Shown here: one piece after another, positions 1 through 8,896 of the stretch
Layout of the letters: the number at the start of each line of letters is the position of its first letter
How positions within the stretch are numbered: position 1 is the stretch's first letter
Origin: Martinezella rhizogenes
Lineage (GTDB): Bacteria > Pseudomonadota > Alphaproteobacteria > Rhizobiales > Rhizobiaceae
DNA length: 64,000 nt
Assembly (NCBI RefSeq): GCF_000799715.1
Contig: NZ_JUHG01000016.1
Coordinates: 1 to 64,000 of the forward strand
Direction of reading: 5' to 3'
The notes under the pieces: generated by a model
What the model saw: only the letters and a program-made list of their open reading frames with translations
Told to the model about the DNA's origin: nothing
The model's database searches: none
Program-made: the position numbers and the translations under genes

Positions 1-1514
1 TAGACGCCGGCCGGACAGTAGCGGGTCGACGGACCGGCAAAGATATCGTGTTCCGAATTCCTCTGCAGGGCCATGTCCTTGACCTTGAGATGAACCGGCT
101 GGTCCTCCTCATGATTGGTGTTCGACAGGAACACCGAAGAGAGACGGTCGAAGGTGAGCACGCCGTCCGGTTTCGGATAGGCGATCGGCTTATGCTTGGC
201 CGCCGGCTCCAGCGACTCGGCATCGGTCTTGCCGTGCTTCAGCGTGCCGAAGAAGGAGAGACCGAGGAGCTGGTTCGTCCACATGTCGAGGCCGCCAAGG
301 GCCACGCCGATCGCCGTGCCGAACTTCGACCACAGCGGCTTGACGTTGCGCACGCGCTTCAGGTCCTTGCCGATATCGCCAGAACGCCATTCGTTCTCGA
401 TCTCGATCACTTCGTCATTGGCGCGGCCGGCCGCGATCGCATCGGCGATCTTCTCGGCAGCGAGCATGCCCGAGAGCACGGCATTGTGGCTGCCCTTGAT
501 GCGCGGCACATTGACGAAGCCGGCCGAACAGCCGATCAGCGCACCGCCGGGGAAGGAGAGTTTCGGCACCGACTGGTAGCCACCCTCGGTGATGGCGCGA
601 GCGCCGTAGGAGATGCGCTTGCCACCCTCGAAGGTGCCGCGAATGGCTGGATGCGTCTTGAAGCGCTGGAATTCCTCGAAGGGATAGAGATAGGGGTTCT
701 TGTAGTTGAGGTGCACGACGAAGCCGACGGCAACCAGATTGTCCTCGAGATGATAGAGGAAGGACCCGCCGCCGGTCTTCATGCCGAGCGGCCAGCCGAA
801 GGAGTGCTGCACGAGGCCCTGTTTGTGGTTCTCGGGCTTGACCTGCCAGAGCTCCTTGATGCCGATGCCGAACTTCTGTGGCTCGCGATCCCTCGACAGG
901 TCGAACTTGGCAATGAGCTGTTTGGCGAGCGAACCGCGCACGCCTTCGCCGATCAGGACATATTTGCCGAGCAGCTCCATGCCGCGGGTATAGTTCGGGC
1001 CGGGCTCGCCATTCTTCTCGATGCCCATGTCGCCGGTGGCAACACCGATGACGGCGCCGTCGTCATTATAGAGCACTTCGGTTGCGGCAAAGCCGGGATA
1101 GATATCGACGCCAAGGGCCTCGGCCTTTTCGGCGAGCCAGCGACAGACGTTGCCGAGCGAGACGATATAATTGCCGTGGTTGTTCATCAGCGGCGGCATG
1201 GCAAAGTTCGGCAGACGGATGGAACCAGCGGGGCCGAGCAACATGAAGTGATCGGCTGTCACCTCGGTCTTGAAGGGATGCCCCTCCTCCTCGCGCCAGC
1301 CGGGCAGCAACCGGTCGATGCCGATGGGATCGACGACGGCGCCCGACAGAATATGCGCGCCGACCTCGGCACCTTTCTCAAGCACGACGACGCTCAAATC
1401 CGGATTGACCTGCTTCAAACGGATCGCCGCCGACAGCCCGGCAGGGCCCGCGCCGACAATCACAACGTCGAATTCCATGCTCTCGCGTTCAGGCAGCTCG
1501 CTGGCGTCAGTCAT
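1..1514 (-). CDS. Electron transfer flavoprotein-ubiquinone oxidoreductase (ETF-QO), C-terminus beyond window
   Basis: My translation of the minus strand starts at the ATG at 1514 and stays open to base 1, giving about 504 residues of a family that is usually about 550. It passes electrons from reduced ETF (fatty acid and amino acid dehydrogenation) to membrane ubiquinone. The N-terminal FAD-binding motif VGAGPAG is at about residues 20-26. The end in the window reads GPSTRYCPAGV, which contains the first cysteine of the C-terminal [4Fe-4S] domain; the other cysteines lie outside. The start is supported by GGAG seven bases upstream. An alternative start is the Met at residue 13 (MEFDVVIVG). 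The plus-strand ORFs over this interval are antisense shadows. Family assignment is strong; only the truncation limits it. Confidence 0.93.
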   Translation of the reverse strand, partial: MTDASELPERESMEFDVVIVGAGPAGLSAAIRLKQVNPDLSVVVLEKGAEVGAHILSGAVVDPIGIDRLLPGWREEEGHPFKTEVTADHFMLLGPAGSIRLPNFAMPPLMNNHGNYIVSLGNVCRWLAEKAEALGVDIYPGFAATEVLYNDDGAVIGVATGDMGIEKNGEPGPNYTRGMELLGKYVLIGEGVRGSLAKQLIAKFDLSRDREPQKFGIGIKELWQVKPENHKQGLVQHSFGWPLGMKTGGGSFLYHLEDNLVAVGFVVHLNYKNPYLYPFEEFQRFKTHPAIRGTFEGGKRISYGARAITEGGYQSVPKLSFPGGALIGCSAGFVNVPRIKGSHNAVLSGMLAAEKIADAIAAGRANDEVIEIENEWRSGDIGKDLKRVRNVKPLWSKFGTAIGVALGGLDMWTNQLLGLSFFGTLKHGKTDAESLEPAAKHKPIAYPKPDGVLTFDRLSSVFLSNTNHEEDQPVHLKVKDMALQRNSEHDIFAGPSTRYCPAGV

Positions 1515-1813
1515 TCACTCTCTCCGATTGGCCAGACATCCGATTGAAGCGGATGCGCGGCCTTGTCCCCTTTTGGGCGTCTTCCCCGTTTCGATTATCT
1601 CTTCTCAAAACGAGAGAGGATTGTCGAGCCGGGAAGCGACAGGCAATCCTCCAATTCACCCAATGCGTCAGTGAAGTTAAATGACGCTTACGTTAACGTC
1701 AATATTTTAACCCATATTTCGCGATCGTTTCGTGGCATTCAACTTTCAAAAGCGGTTTGCAGCGCTCTATAAATTCCGCCTGGAAGACTCAAACACTATG
1801 AAGGATGAACAGG
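1515..1813. other. Divergent intergenic region between ETF-QO and the SDR gene
   Basis: About 300 bases with no convincing gene. It must hold promoters for both flanking genes. It turns AT-rich from about 1675 and contains an imperfect palindrome at 1682-1701, listed separately. ORFs here lack ribosome binding sites and recognisable products. Confidence 0.6.
1682..1701. promoter_or_regulatory. Imperfect 20-bp palindrome, candidate operator for the ETF-QO gene
   Basis: The arms TGACG (1682-1686) and CGTCA (1697-1701) flank CTTACGTTAA; 8 of 10 positions pair. The TTACG/CGTCA core resembles operators described for MerR-type LiuR regulators of branched-chain amino acid and fatty acid catabolism, a pathway that feeds ETF-QO. 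That resemblance is from memory and not tested. No regulator gene is adjacent. Confidence 0.3.
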
Positions 1814-2602
1814 ATGGATCTCGGCATCAAGGGAAAGCGGGCGCTGGTTCTCGCCTCGTCCAAGGGATTGGGTCACGGCATCGCGGTGGCGCTGGCGCGC
1901 GAGGGGGCGAATGTCCTGCTTTGCGGCCGCAGCGGCGAGAGGCTGGAAGCCAATTGCAGGGCCATCAATGCCGAGGGCAAGGGCCGGGCCGACTGGATCT
2001 GGGCCGATCTCAACGATGACAACTTCGTCGATGTTGTCAGCAAGGCGGTTGGCGACAAGCTCGGCGGCCAAGACATTCTCGTCAACAATAGCGGCGGGCC
2101 GACGCCGGGGACGACGGAGGATATGACCGCCGACCGGCTGGAGACCTATTTCCTGTCGATGGTGGCGCGGATCATCACGTTGACCAACACGCTGTTGCCG
2201 GGCATGAAGACGCGAGGATGGGGACGCATCCTCACCGTTGCCTCCTCCGGCGTCATCGAACCGCTCTCCAATCTGGCGCTGTCCAACACGCTGCGCCCAG
2301 CACTCGCCGGCTGGAGCAAGACATTGGCGACAGAAGTGGCGGCGCATGGCATCACCGTGAATATGCTGCTGCCGGGCAGCATCGCCACCGATCGGCTCGC
2401 CGATCTCGACAATGCGGCGGCCAAACGCAGCGGCAAGAGCCTGGAGGACATCAGCGCCGAGCGACAGCAGCGCATTCCGGCCGGCCGCTACGGCCGCGTC
2501 GAGGAATTTGCCGCCACGGCCGCCTTCCTCTGCAGCGAACCCGCAAGCTATGTGACCGGCTCGATGATCCGCTGCGACGGAGGCGCGGCGCGGTCGCTCT
2601 GA
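1814..2602 (+). CDS. SDR-fold protein related to 3-oxoacyl-ACP reductases, atypical active site
   Basis: A 262-residue Rossmann-fold protein of the short-chain dehydrogenase/reductase family. The nucleotide-binding turn reads ASSKGLGHGIA instead of the classical TGxxxGIG, followed by an NNSGG motif like the usual NNAG. Catalytic Ser is kept at about residue 144, but the YxxxK pair is replaced by S157-NTL-R161. Family knowledge: a BKR-like SDR subgroup without the canonical tetrad is known, so this may be an ancestral feature and not decay. The C-terminus (SYVTGSMIRCDGG) is typical. I chose the ATG at 1814 because AAGGA lies eight bases upstream; an ATG at 1805 is also in frame. Substrate unknown. 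Confidence 0.85.
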   Translation: MDLGIKGKRALVLASSKGLGHGIAVALAREGANVLLCGRSGERLEANCRAINAEGKGRADWIWADLNDDNFVDVVSKAVGDKLGGQDILVNNSGGPTPGTTEDMTADRLETYFLSMVARIITLTNTLLPGMKTRGWGRILTVASSGVIEPLSNLALSNTLRPALAGWSKTLATEVAAHGITVNMLLPGSIATDRLADLDNAAAKRSGKSLEDISAERQQRIPAGRYGRVEEFAATAAFLCSEPASYVTGSMIRCDGGAARSL

Positions 2603-3028
2603 AGAACAACTTTCACGCGCTAGAAGACACGCTCTGAAACCGGGCAAGACAACACAATTGCGTGAGTAACGGCGAGTCTCGTCACCGCGACCAGACTCGT
2701 CGTCTCAAGATAAACTCAGCAAAAGTCGGCTTCGCCTCGCTTTTATTACATGGCGGCAATCAAAAAATAGTCATTTCGATCATTTGCTGCGCTGCGAGAA
2801 GCGCTGCACCGGCAAAGCTTTCCAACCTTTAATTTTTCACCTCGCCGAACTGTGGTAAATTGCGGCGGAATGGCGTTCATGAATTCGCGTTATAGGGACA
2901 GAATAACCGAACGTTAGCGGTAACGGCGATGTGAGGAGTTGCAGCGAAATCCGTCCTTGTTTGCGCCGCAATAAATCCACTTCGAAGTCATCGCATTTCC
3001 CGCAACTCGCCTCGACCGGTTCTTAAAT
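2603..3028. other. Intergenic region upstream of the RND pump operon
   Basis: 426 bases, moderately AT-rich in the middle (about 2740-2890), with no supported gene and no strong terminator after the SDR gene. It must contain the promoter of the efflux operon. A short interrupted repeat, ACCG-N8-CGGT at 2906-2921, could be an operator half-site pair, but no repressor gene is next to the pump. Confidence 0.45.
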
Positions 3029-4273
3029 ATGAAGAAATTCTGGCTCTCTCTCGGCCTTCTCGTTATTGCCGCCTTTGCAGTATGGAGCTACCGCGACCGT
3101 ATCCCCTTTATGTCTGCTTTCGTTGACAAGGCGTCCGCCAAGACCGAGGATAGCACAAAGACGACGGATGCAGGCAGCCATGGCAAACGCCAGGCTGCTC
3201 CCCAGGTCGTCAAGACCATGGCCGTCACGAAAACGACGCTGGCCAACGACGTCACCGCCACCGGCTGGGCCGATGCGCAGGATACGACGACGATCGCGGC
3301 GCAGGAGTCCGGCATAATCGTCTCGATCGAGGCTCAGGACGGTGCCATGGTCAAAGCCGGCGACCTCATCGCCAAGCTCGATCCGCGCACGGCCCAGGCC
3401 TCGGTCGACAAGGACCAGGCGACACTGGCCAAGGACCAGGCAACCCTGACCCAGGCAGAATCGGCCCTCACGCGCGCCAAAAGCCTGTTGAACGGCGCGG
3501 GCACGCAGCAGACATTGGACCAGGCCGTCGCGGCGCGCGATACCGCGGCGGCGACGGTCAACGGCGACAAGGCGCAGCTGGCGTCCGATCAGGTTCTGCT
3601 GGAGAACACCCAGATCCGCGCGCCCTACAACGGCCGCCTTGGCGACGTCGCCCTCAGCGTCGGCGCCTATGTAAGCCCCGGCATGGCGATCGTATCGATC
3701 GCGCAGTACGATCCGATCTACGTCAAATTCCATCTGCAGGAGAGCCATCTTCGCGAACTGGAAGAAGCGATGAAAACCGGCTCCGTGCCGGTCAGCACCG
3801 TGCCCCGGTCGGAACAAGGCAAGGCGCGCCAAGGCGCGATGAGCTTTTATGACAATCAGGTCGACGCCGCCTCCGGCACCATCCTCGCCAAGGCCAAGTT
3901 CGAGAATGCCAATGGCGCCATCTGGCCCGGCCAGTCGGTCAATATCGTCATGCATTTCAACGACAGCCAACCCGTGCTCGTCGCGCCCACCGTGGCGATC
4001 AGCCCCGGTGCCGAGGGCTTTTACGCCTTCGTCGTCAAGGACAACAAGATTCATATGACGCCGGTCACCGTCGCTCGCCAGAATGGCGGCTTCACCGCCG
4101 TCGCCACGGGTCTTTCGGAAGGCGACCATGTCGTGGTCGAAGGTCAGGTGCAGCTCAACGATGGCCAGAGCATTGTCGAGCAGTTCAACGACGGCAAGTC
4201 TCAGAATGTCGCCTCGGCTGATGACCCATCGGGTCAGAAGACTGAAACGATTACGGTTGGAGCGCAGCAATGA
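3029..4273 (+). CDS. RND efflux periplasmic adaptor subunit (membrane fusion protein)
   Basis: A 414-residue HlyD/AcrA-type adaptor. An N-terminal membrane anchor or uncleaved signal (about residues 4-20) precedes a low-complexity linker. The biotinyl-lipoyl-like domain follows (EAQDGAMVKAGDLIAKLD), then an alpha-helical hairpin built from DQATL repeats at about residues 130-190, the second lipoyl half (IRAPYNGRLGDVALSVGAYV) and beta-barrel domains. It would link the inner-membrane RND pump to an outer-membrane channel. Its last four bases overlap the permease start (ATGA at 4270-4273), so the two are translationally coupled. No TolC-family gene or TetR-type repressor is adjacent, so substrate and channel partner are unknown. 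Confidence 0.92.
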   Translation: MKKFWLSLGLLVIAAFAVWSYRDRIPFMSAFVDKASAKTEDSTKTTDAGSHGKRQAAPQVVKTMAVTKTTLANDVTATGWADAQDTTTIAAQESGIIVSIEAQDGAMVKAGDLIAKLDPRTAQASVDKDQATLAKDQATLTQAESALTRAKSLLNGAGTQQTLDQAVAARDTAAATVNGDKAQLASDQVLLENTQIRAPYNGRLGDVALSVGAYVSPGMAIVSIAQYDPIYVKFHLQESHLRELEEAMKTGSVPVSTVPRSEQGKARQGAMSFYDNQVDAASGTILAKAKFENANGAIWPGQSVNIVMHFNDSQPVLVAPTVAISPGAEGFYAFVVKDNKIHMTPVTVARQNGGFTAVATGLSEGDHVVVEGQVQLNDGQSIVEQFNDGKSQNVASADDPSGQKTETITVGAQQ

Positions 4274-7200
4274 TCCCCAATTTCTGTATCCAACGGCCGG
4301 TTGCGACGACACTTCTGGCCCTGGGTGTAGTCATGGCCGGTCTGGCCGGCTATCAGCTCGTGCCTGTGGCGGCCCTGCCCCAGGTCGACTTTCCGACGGT
4401 CAACGTTACCGCACAGCTGACCGGTGCTTCCCCGCAGACCATGGCAACCTCGGTTTCGACCCCGCTGATCAAGCAGTTCGAAACCATCCCCGGCATCAGC
4501 GAAATCTCGTCGACTAACTCGCTCGGCAATACGAGCATCGTTCTGCAATTCGACCTCAGCCGCGATATCGATGCCGCCGCCGCCGACGTCCAGGCGGCAA
4601 TCTCGAATGCCACGCGCCAGCTGCCCGACAATCTGACCGTGCCGCCAAGCTATCGCAAGACCAACCCGGCCGATGCGCCGGTCCTGCTCTTGGCCGTACA
4701 AAGCGATACGATGCCGCGCAGCAAGCTCGATGAAATCGCCGAAGACATTATCTCGCCGTCGCTGTCGACCATCTCCGGCGTCGCCCAGGTGACTGTCTAT
4801 GGCGCGCAGACCTATGCCGTGCGGGTCGAGGTCGATCCGAACAAGCTGCAGGACCGCAGCATCGGTATCGATACCGTCAATACAGCGCTCGCCAACGCCA
4901 ACAGCCAGGTTCCTATCGGCACTCTACAGAACAAATCGCAGAGCATGACGGTCAATGCCAATACGCAGCTGCTCAATGCCCAGCAGTTCCGCACCCTCGT
5001 TATCGCCAATCCCAATGGGGCGCCGATCCACCTGAGCGATGTCGCCGATGTCCAGGACAGCGTGGAGAATACCAATACGGGCTCCTGGTATGACGGCAAG
5101 CGGGCGATCATTCTCGCCGTTCAGCGTCAGCCGGACGCCAACACCGTCGACGTGGTGGATGCGATCAATGCCAAGCTGCCGCAATTGCATGCGGAAATCC
5201 CGGCTTCGGTCAAAACGAGCATCATGAACGATTCGGCTCAGCCGATCCGCGACGCTATTTCCGACGTCAAATTCACGCTGATGCTGACGATCAGCCTTGT
5301 CGTCCTGGTCATCTATCTCTTTACCGGCAAGCTGATGGCAACGATCATTCCGGGTCTTGCCGTGCCCCTGTCGCTGATCGCGACATTCGGCATGATGTAT
5401 GTACTCGGATACAGTGTCGACAATATCTCGCTGCTAGGATTGACGCTCGCGGTCGGCCTTGTGGTGGACGACGCCATCGTCATGCTTGAAAACATATTGC
5501 GGCATGTCGAGGACGGCATGCCGGTGCTGCAGGCGGCGATCAAGGGCTCGGCGGAAGTCAGCTACACCATCATCTCGATGTCGATCTCGCTGATCGCCGT
5601 CTTCATTCCGATCCTGCTGATGGGCGGCGTGGTCGGTCGTATCTTCAACGAATTCGGTATGGTGGTCGCCATCGCCATCGTGTCGTCGGCGATCGTCTCC
5701 CTGACCGTCACGCCGATGCTCAGCTCCCGGCTTTCCAACGACCACCGCCCGCCACCGCTGCCGGTGCGCCTCTTCAATATCGGCTTCGACTGGGTCCAGA
5801 ACGGCTACGACAGGGGTGTCGCCTGGTGTCTGCGCAACCGTGGTATCGTTCTTCTCTGCTTCGCCGGCTCGATCGGTCTCTCCGTGTACCTGTTCATGGT
5901 ATTGCCGGCGAGCTTCTTCCCGACGGAAGATATCGGCCGCTTGCAGATATCCACCCAGGCCCGCCAGGATATTTCCTATACGGCCATGCGCGACCTGCAA
6001 AATCAGGCGGCGGCGGCCATCAAGCAGAATTCCGCCGTCGCGCATGTCATGTCGATCGTCGGCGGCAATGCGCGCCAGCCGTTGAACAACGGTACGATGT
6101 TTGTCGAGCTGAAGCCGAAGGATCAGCGCGAGCCTCTGGACACGACGTTGCGTGAACTGCGCGCCAGTATCGGCAAGATCGCTGGTATCAAGGCCTTCAT
6201 CACGCCCCAGCAGAGCCTGCGCTTTGGTGGCCGCCAAACGGCCAGCCAGTATCAGCTCGTCGTCCAGGCGCTCAGCGCCGACCAGACCAACCTCTGGGCT
6301 AACAAGATCGAAGACAGCATGCGGCGCGATCCGCGCTTTACCGATGTGACGTCGGACGAGCAGAATAACGCGCTCCAGGCCAATATCGTCGTCGACACCG
6401 AAAAGGCGGCCGCCTACGGCATCAACAACAACCAGTTGCGCACCACGCTGGAAGAGGCGTTCAGCAGCTACGAAGCCGCGCAGATCCAATCCACCGGCGA
6501 TAGCTACGACGTCATCGTCGAATTCGACACCAGCAAGCCCTGGGATGACCAGAAGCTTCAGGAGATCCAGATCGCGTCTGCAAGCGGCGCCCTCGTTCCG
6601 CTGTCGAACTTCGCGCATGTCGAACGCACGACGGGTCCGGTCACCATCAACCAGACCGGACAGCTCGTTTCGACCACGGTGTCCTTCAACTTGCCGGCCG
6701 GCGAGGCGCTCGGCGATGCCACCGCTCAGATCGAACAGATCAAGAAGGACCTCAATGTGCCGGCGGACGTCTTCACGTCCTATGGCGGCACCGCTCAGAT
6801 CTTCCAGCAGTCGCAGGGCAGCACGCCTTACCTGATCCTTGCCGCCGTGCTGACGATCTATGTGGTGCTCGGCGTTCTCTATGAAAGCTTCATCCACCCG
6901 CTGACCATTCTGTCCGGTCTGCCGGCCGCCGCCCTCGGCGCGCTGCTCGCCCTGAAGCTCTTCGGCTTCGACCTGTCGATCATCGCGCTCATCGGCCTCT
7001 TGATGCTGATCGGTATCGTCAAGAAGAATGCGATCATGATGATCGACGTAGCGTTGGAAACGCTGCGATCGACCAGCGGCATATCGCCGGCGGCGGCGAT
7101 CCATGAAGCCTGCGTGCGCCGTTTCCGCCCGATCATGATGACGACCTTTTGCGCCCTGCTCGGCGCGCTACCGATCGCCATCGGCGGTGGCGCCAGCTCG

Positions 7201-7389
7201 GAGCTTCGCCAGCCGCTCGGTATCGCCGTCGTCGGCGGTCTCGTCGTCTCGCAGATCCTGACGCTGTTCATCACGCCGGTCATCTTCCTCGAGATGAACC
7301 GCCTGAACGACTTCGTCGGCCGCCTCGGCAAGCGCAAGGACAAGCATCCGCACGAAGAGGAAGCGCCGACCGCCATTGCGGCGGAGTGA
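4270..7389 (+). CDS. RND multidrug efflux permease (MdtB/MdtC/AcrB superfamily)
   Basis: 1039 residues, full length for a hydrophobe/amphiphile efflux RND transporter. The first transmembrane helix starts at about residue 12, followed by the family motif ALPQVDFPTV. The proton-relay residues are visible: D400-D401 in TM4 (GLVVDDAIVMLEN) and K918-K919 in TM10 (GIVKKNAIMMID). Two large periplasmic loops are present. It uses the proton motive force to export drugs or small lipophilic compounds from the inner membrane and periplasm. It is the second gene of a two-gene operon and is followed by an intrinsic terminator. Overall closeness looks nearer MdtB/MdtC than AcrB, but that is an impression. 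Confidence 0.93.
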   Translation: MIPNFCIQRPVATTLLALGVVMAGLAGYQLVPVAALPQVDFPTVNVTAQLTGASPQTMATSVSTPLIKQFETIPGISEISSTNSLGNTSIVLQFDLSRDIDAAAADVQAAISNATRQLPDNLTVPPSYRKTNPADAPVLLLAVQSDTMPRSKLDEIAEDIISPSLSTISGVAQVTVYGAQTYAVRVEVDPNKLQDRSIGIDTVNTALANANSQVPIGTLQNKSQSMTVNANTQLLNAQQFRTLVIANPNGAPIHLSDVADVQDSVENTNTGSWYDGKRAIILAVQRQPDANTVDVVDAINAKLPQLHAEIPASVKTSIMNDSAQPIRDAISDVKFTLMLTISLVVLVIYLFTGKLMATIIPGLAVPLSLIATFGMMYVLGYSVDNISLLGLTLAVGLVVDDAIVMLENILRHVEDGMPVLQAAIKGSAEVSYTIISMSISLIAVFIPILLMGGVVGRIFNEFGMVVAIAIVSSAIVSLTVTPMLSSRLSNDHRPPPLPVRLFNIGFDWVQNGYDRGVAWCLRNRGIVLLCFAGSIGLSVYLFMVLPASFFPTEDIGRLQISTQARQDISYTAMRDLQNQAAAAIKQNSAVAHVMSIVGGNARQPLNNGTMFVELKPKDQREPLDTTLRELRASIGKIAGIKAFITPQQSLRFGGRQTASQYQLVVQALSADQTNLWANKIEDSMRRDPRFTDVTSDEQNNALQANIVVDTEKAAAYGINNNQLRTTLEEAFSSYEAAQIQSTGDSYDVIVEFDTSKPWDDQKLQEIQIASASGALVPLSNFAHVERTTGPVTINQTGQLVSTTVSFNLPAGEALGDATAQIEQIKKDLNVPADVFTSYGGTAQIFQQSQGSTPYLILAAVLTIYVVLGVLYESFIHPLTILSGLPAAALGALLALKLFGFDLSIIALIGLLMLIGIVKKNAIMMIDVALETLRSTSGISPAAAIHEACVRRFRPIMMTTFCALLGALPIAIGGGASSELRQPLGIAVVGGLVVSQILTLFITPVIFLEMNRLNDFVGRLGKRKDKHPHEEEAPTAIAAE

Positions 7390-7394
7390 CAGAC

Positions 7395-7421
7395 AACGGG
7401 CGCCGAAAAGGCGCCCGTTTT
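7395..7421 (+). terminator. Intrinsic terminator of the RND operon
   Basis: A perfect 10-bp stem, AACGGGCGCC (7395-7404) and GGCGCCCGTT (7410-7419), with a GAAAA loop and a short T run, six bases after the permease stop codon. Confidence 0.85.
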
Positions 7422-7551
7422 GCTTCGGCAAGTCTTGCACTCGCAATCCAGTCATGCCATGACGCGCCCTCTTTACGACAGGGGCGCGTCTCGCGTTCGA
7501 TGAGGGGGCGCTGCCCCATTCCAGAAAATTTCGACAGAAGGGAGTGCGGGC

Positions 7552-8841
7552 ATGGCTCGGGCGCTTGGTCTTGACTTCGGCACAACGAATACGGTTCTGG
7601 CTCTGGCCGACGGTCCGGCGACGCAATCGGTCGCCTTCACCAGTGCGGCCGGCACGGCGGACAGCATGCGCACGGCACTATCCTTCATGAAGGATCCAGG
7701 GCTGGGTGCCGCCGCCCTGAAGGTCGAGGCGGGACATGCCGCCATCCGCCAGTTCATCGACAATCCGGGCGACTGTCGCTTTCTGCAATCGATCAAGACC
7801 TTTGCGGCCAGCGCACTCTTTCAGGGCACGCTGATCTATGCCAAGCGCCATACGTTCGAGGATCTGATGGAGATCTTCGTGCGCCGGCTGCGCGCCTATG
7901 CCGGCGATGGCTGGCCGGCGGAGGTCGGCCGCATCGTCGCTGGCCGGCCGGTGCATTTTGCCGGTGCCAATCCTGATCCGTCGCTTGCCACCGCACGCTA
8001 CAACGAGGCCCTGTCCCGGTTCGGCTTTCCGGAAATCCACTACGTCTACGAACCGGTGGCGGCCGCCTTTTACTTTGCCCAGCATCTGAAGACGGATGCG
8101 ACCGTGCTGGTTGCCGACTTCGGCGGCGGTACGACGGACTATTCGCTGATCCGCTTCGAGAGCCATGCCGGCCGGCTGACGGCGACGCCGATCGGCCATT
8201 CCGGCGTCGGCATCGCCGGTGACCATTTCGACTTCCGGATGATCGACAACATCGTCTCGCCCGAGATCGGCAAGGGCAGCTACTTCAAGAGCTTCGACAA
8301 GCTGCTGGAAGTGCCCACCTCCTACTATGCCAATTTTGGCCGCTGGAACCAGCTTTCGATCTTCAAGACCTCGCGCGAATATGCCGACCTGAAGAAACTG
8401 GTGCGCAGCAGCGTGGAGCCGGACAAGCTGGAGACCTTCATCGACCTCGTCGAGCATGATGAAGGCTATCCGCTCTATCAGGCGGTGTCGGCGACGAAGA
8501 TGGCGCTGTCGGCCGAAGAAGAGGCGGAATTCAATTTCCCGCCGCTTGGCAAGGCCGGCCGCAAGACGGTGCGCCGCGCCGATTTCGAGCGCTGGATCGC
8601 CGACGATCTCGCCCGTATCGAGGGCGCGCTGGATGACGTGCTAACGACGACCAACACGTCGCCGGATACCATCGACAAGGTGTTCCTGACCGGCGGCACC
8701 TCTTTCGTGCCGGCCGTGCGCCGCATCTTCACCGAGCGCTTCGGCCAGGAGCGGATTGAGACCGGTGGCGAATTGCTGTCGATCGCCCATGGTCTCGCCC
8801 TGATTGGCGAGCGCGACGACATCAGCCAGTGGACGGCGTGA
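7552..8841 (+). CDS. Hsp70-family ATPase without a substrate-binding domain (YegD-like)
   Basis: A 429-residue actin/Hsp70-fold protein. Phosphate-1 motif LDFGTTNTVLALADG is at the N-terminus, phosphate-2 motif VADFGGGTTDYSLIRF is near residue 186, and the adenosine motif VFLTGGTSFVPAVRRIF is near residue 377. It ends soon after the nucleotide-binding domain, so it lacks the peptide-binding beta-sandwich and lid of DnaK. E. coli YegD is similar in layout, with unknown function. The start has a good AGAAGGGAG site 6-8 bases upstream. It lies alone between terminators and the UDG-like gene, with no DnaJ or GrpE gene next to it. Confidence 0.87.
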   Translation: MARALGLDFGTTNTVLALADGPATQSVAFTSAAGTADSMRTALSFMKDPGLGAAALKVEAGHAAIRQFIDNPGDCRFLQSIKTFAASALFQGTLIYAKRHTFEDLMEIFVRRLRAYAGDGWPAEVGRIVAGRPVHFAGANPDPSLATARYNEALSRFGFPEIHYVYEPVAAAFYFAQHLKTDATVLVADFGGGTTDYSLIRFESHAGRLTATPIGHSGVGIAGDHFDFRMIDNIVSPEIGKGSYFKSFDKLLEVPTSYYANFGRWNQLSIFKTSREYADLKKLVRSSVEPDKLETFIDLVEHDEGYPLYQAVSATKMALSAEEEAEFNFPPLGKAGRKTVRRADFERWIADDLARIEGALDDVLTTTNTSPDTIDKVFLTGGTSFVPAVRRIFTERFGQERIETGGELLSIAHGLALIGERDDISQWTA

Positions 8842-8896
8842 GGGTAGTTAGCTCCCTGCCCTTTTGTTCTGTCGCGGCTTTGGCTAGAGTTCGCCG

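Noticed and set aside
48..1547. Plus-strand ORF over the ETF-QO gene
   Set aside because: The minus-strand frame encodes a clear ETF-QO with its FAD and Fe-S motifs; the plus-strand product has no recognisable domain.
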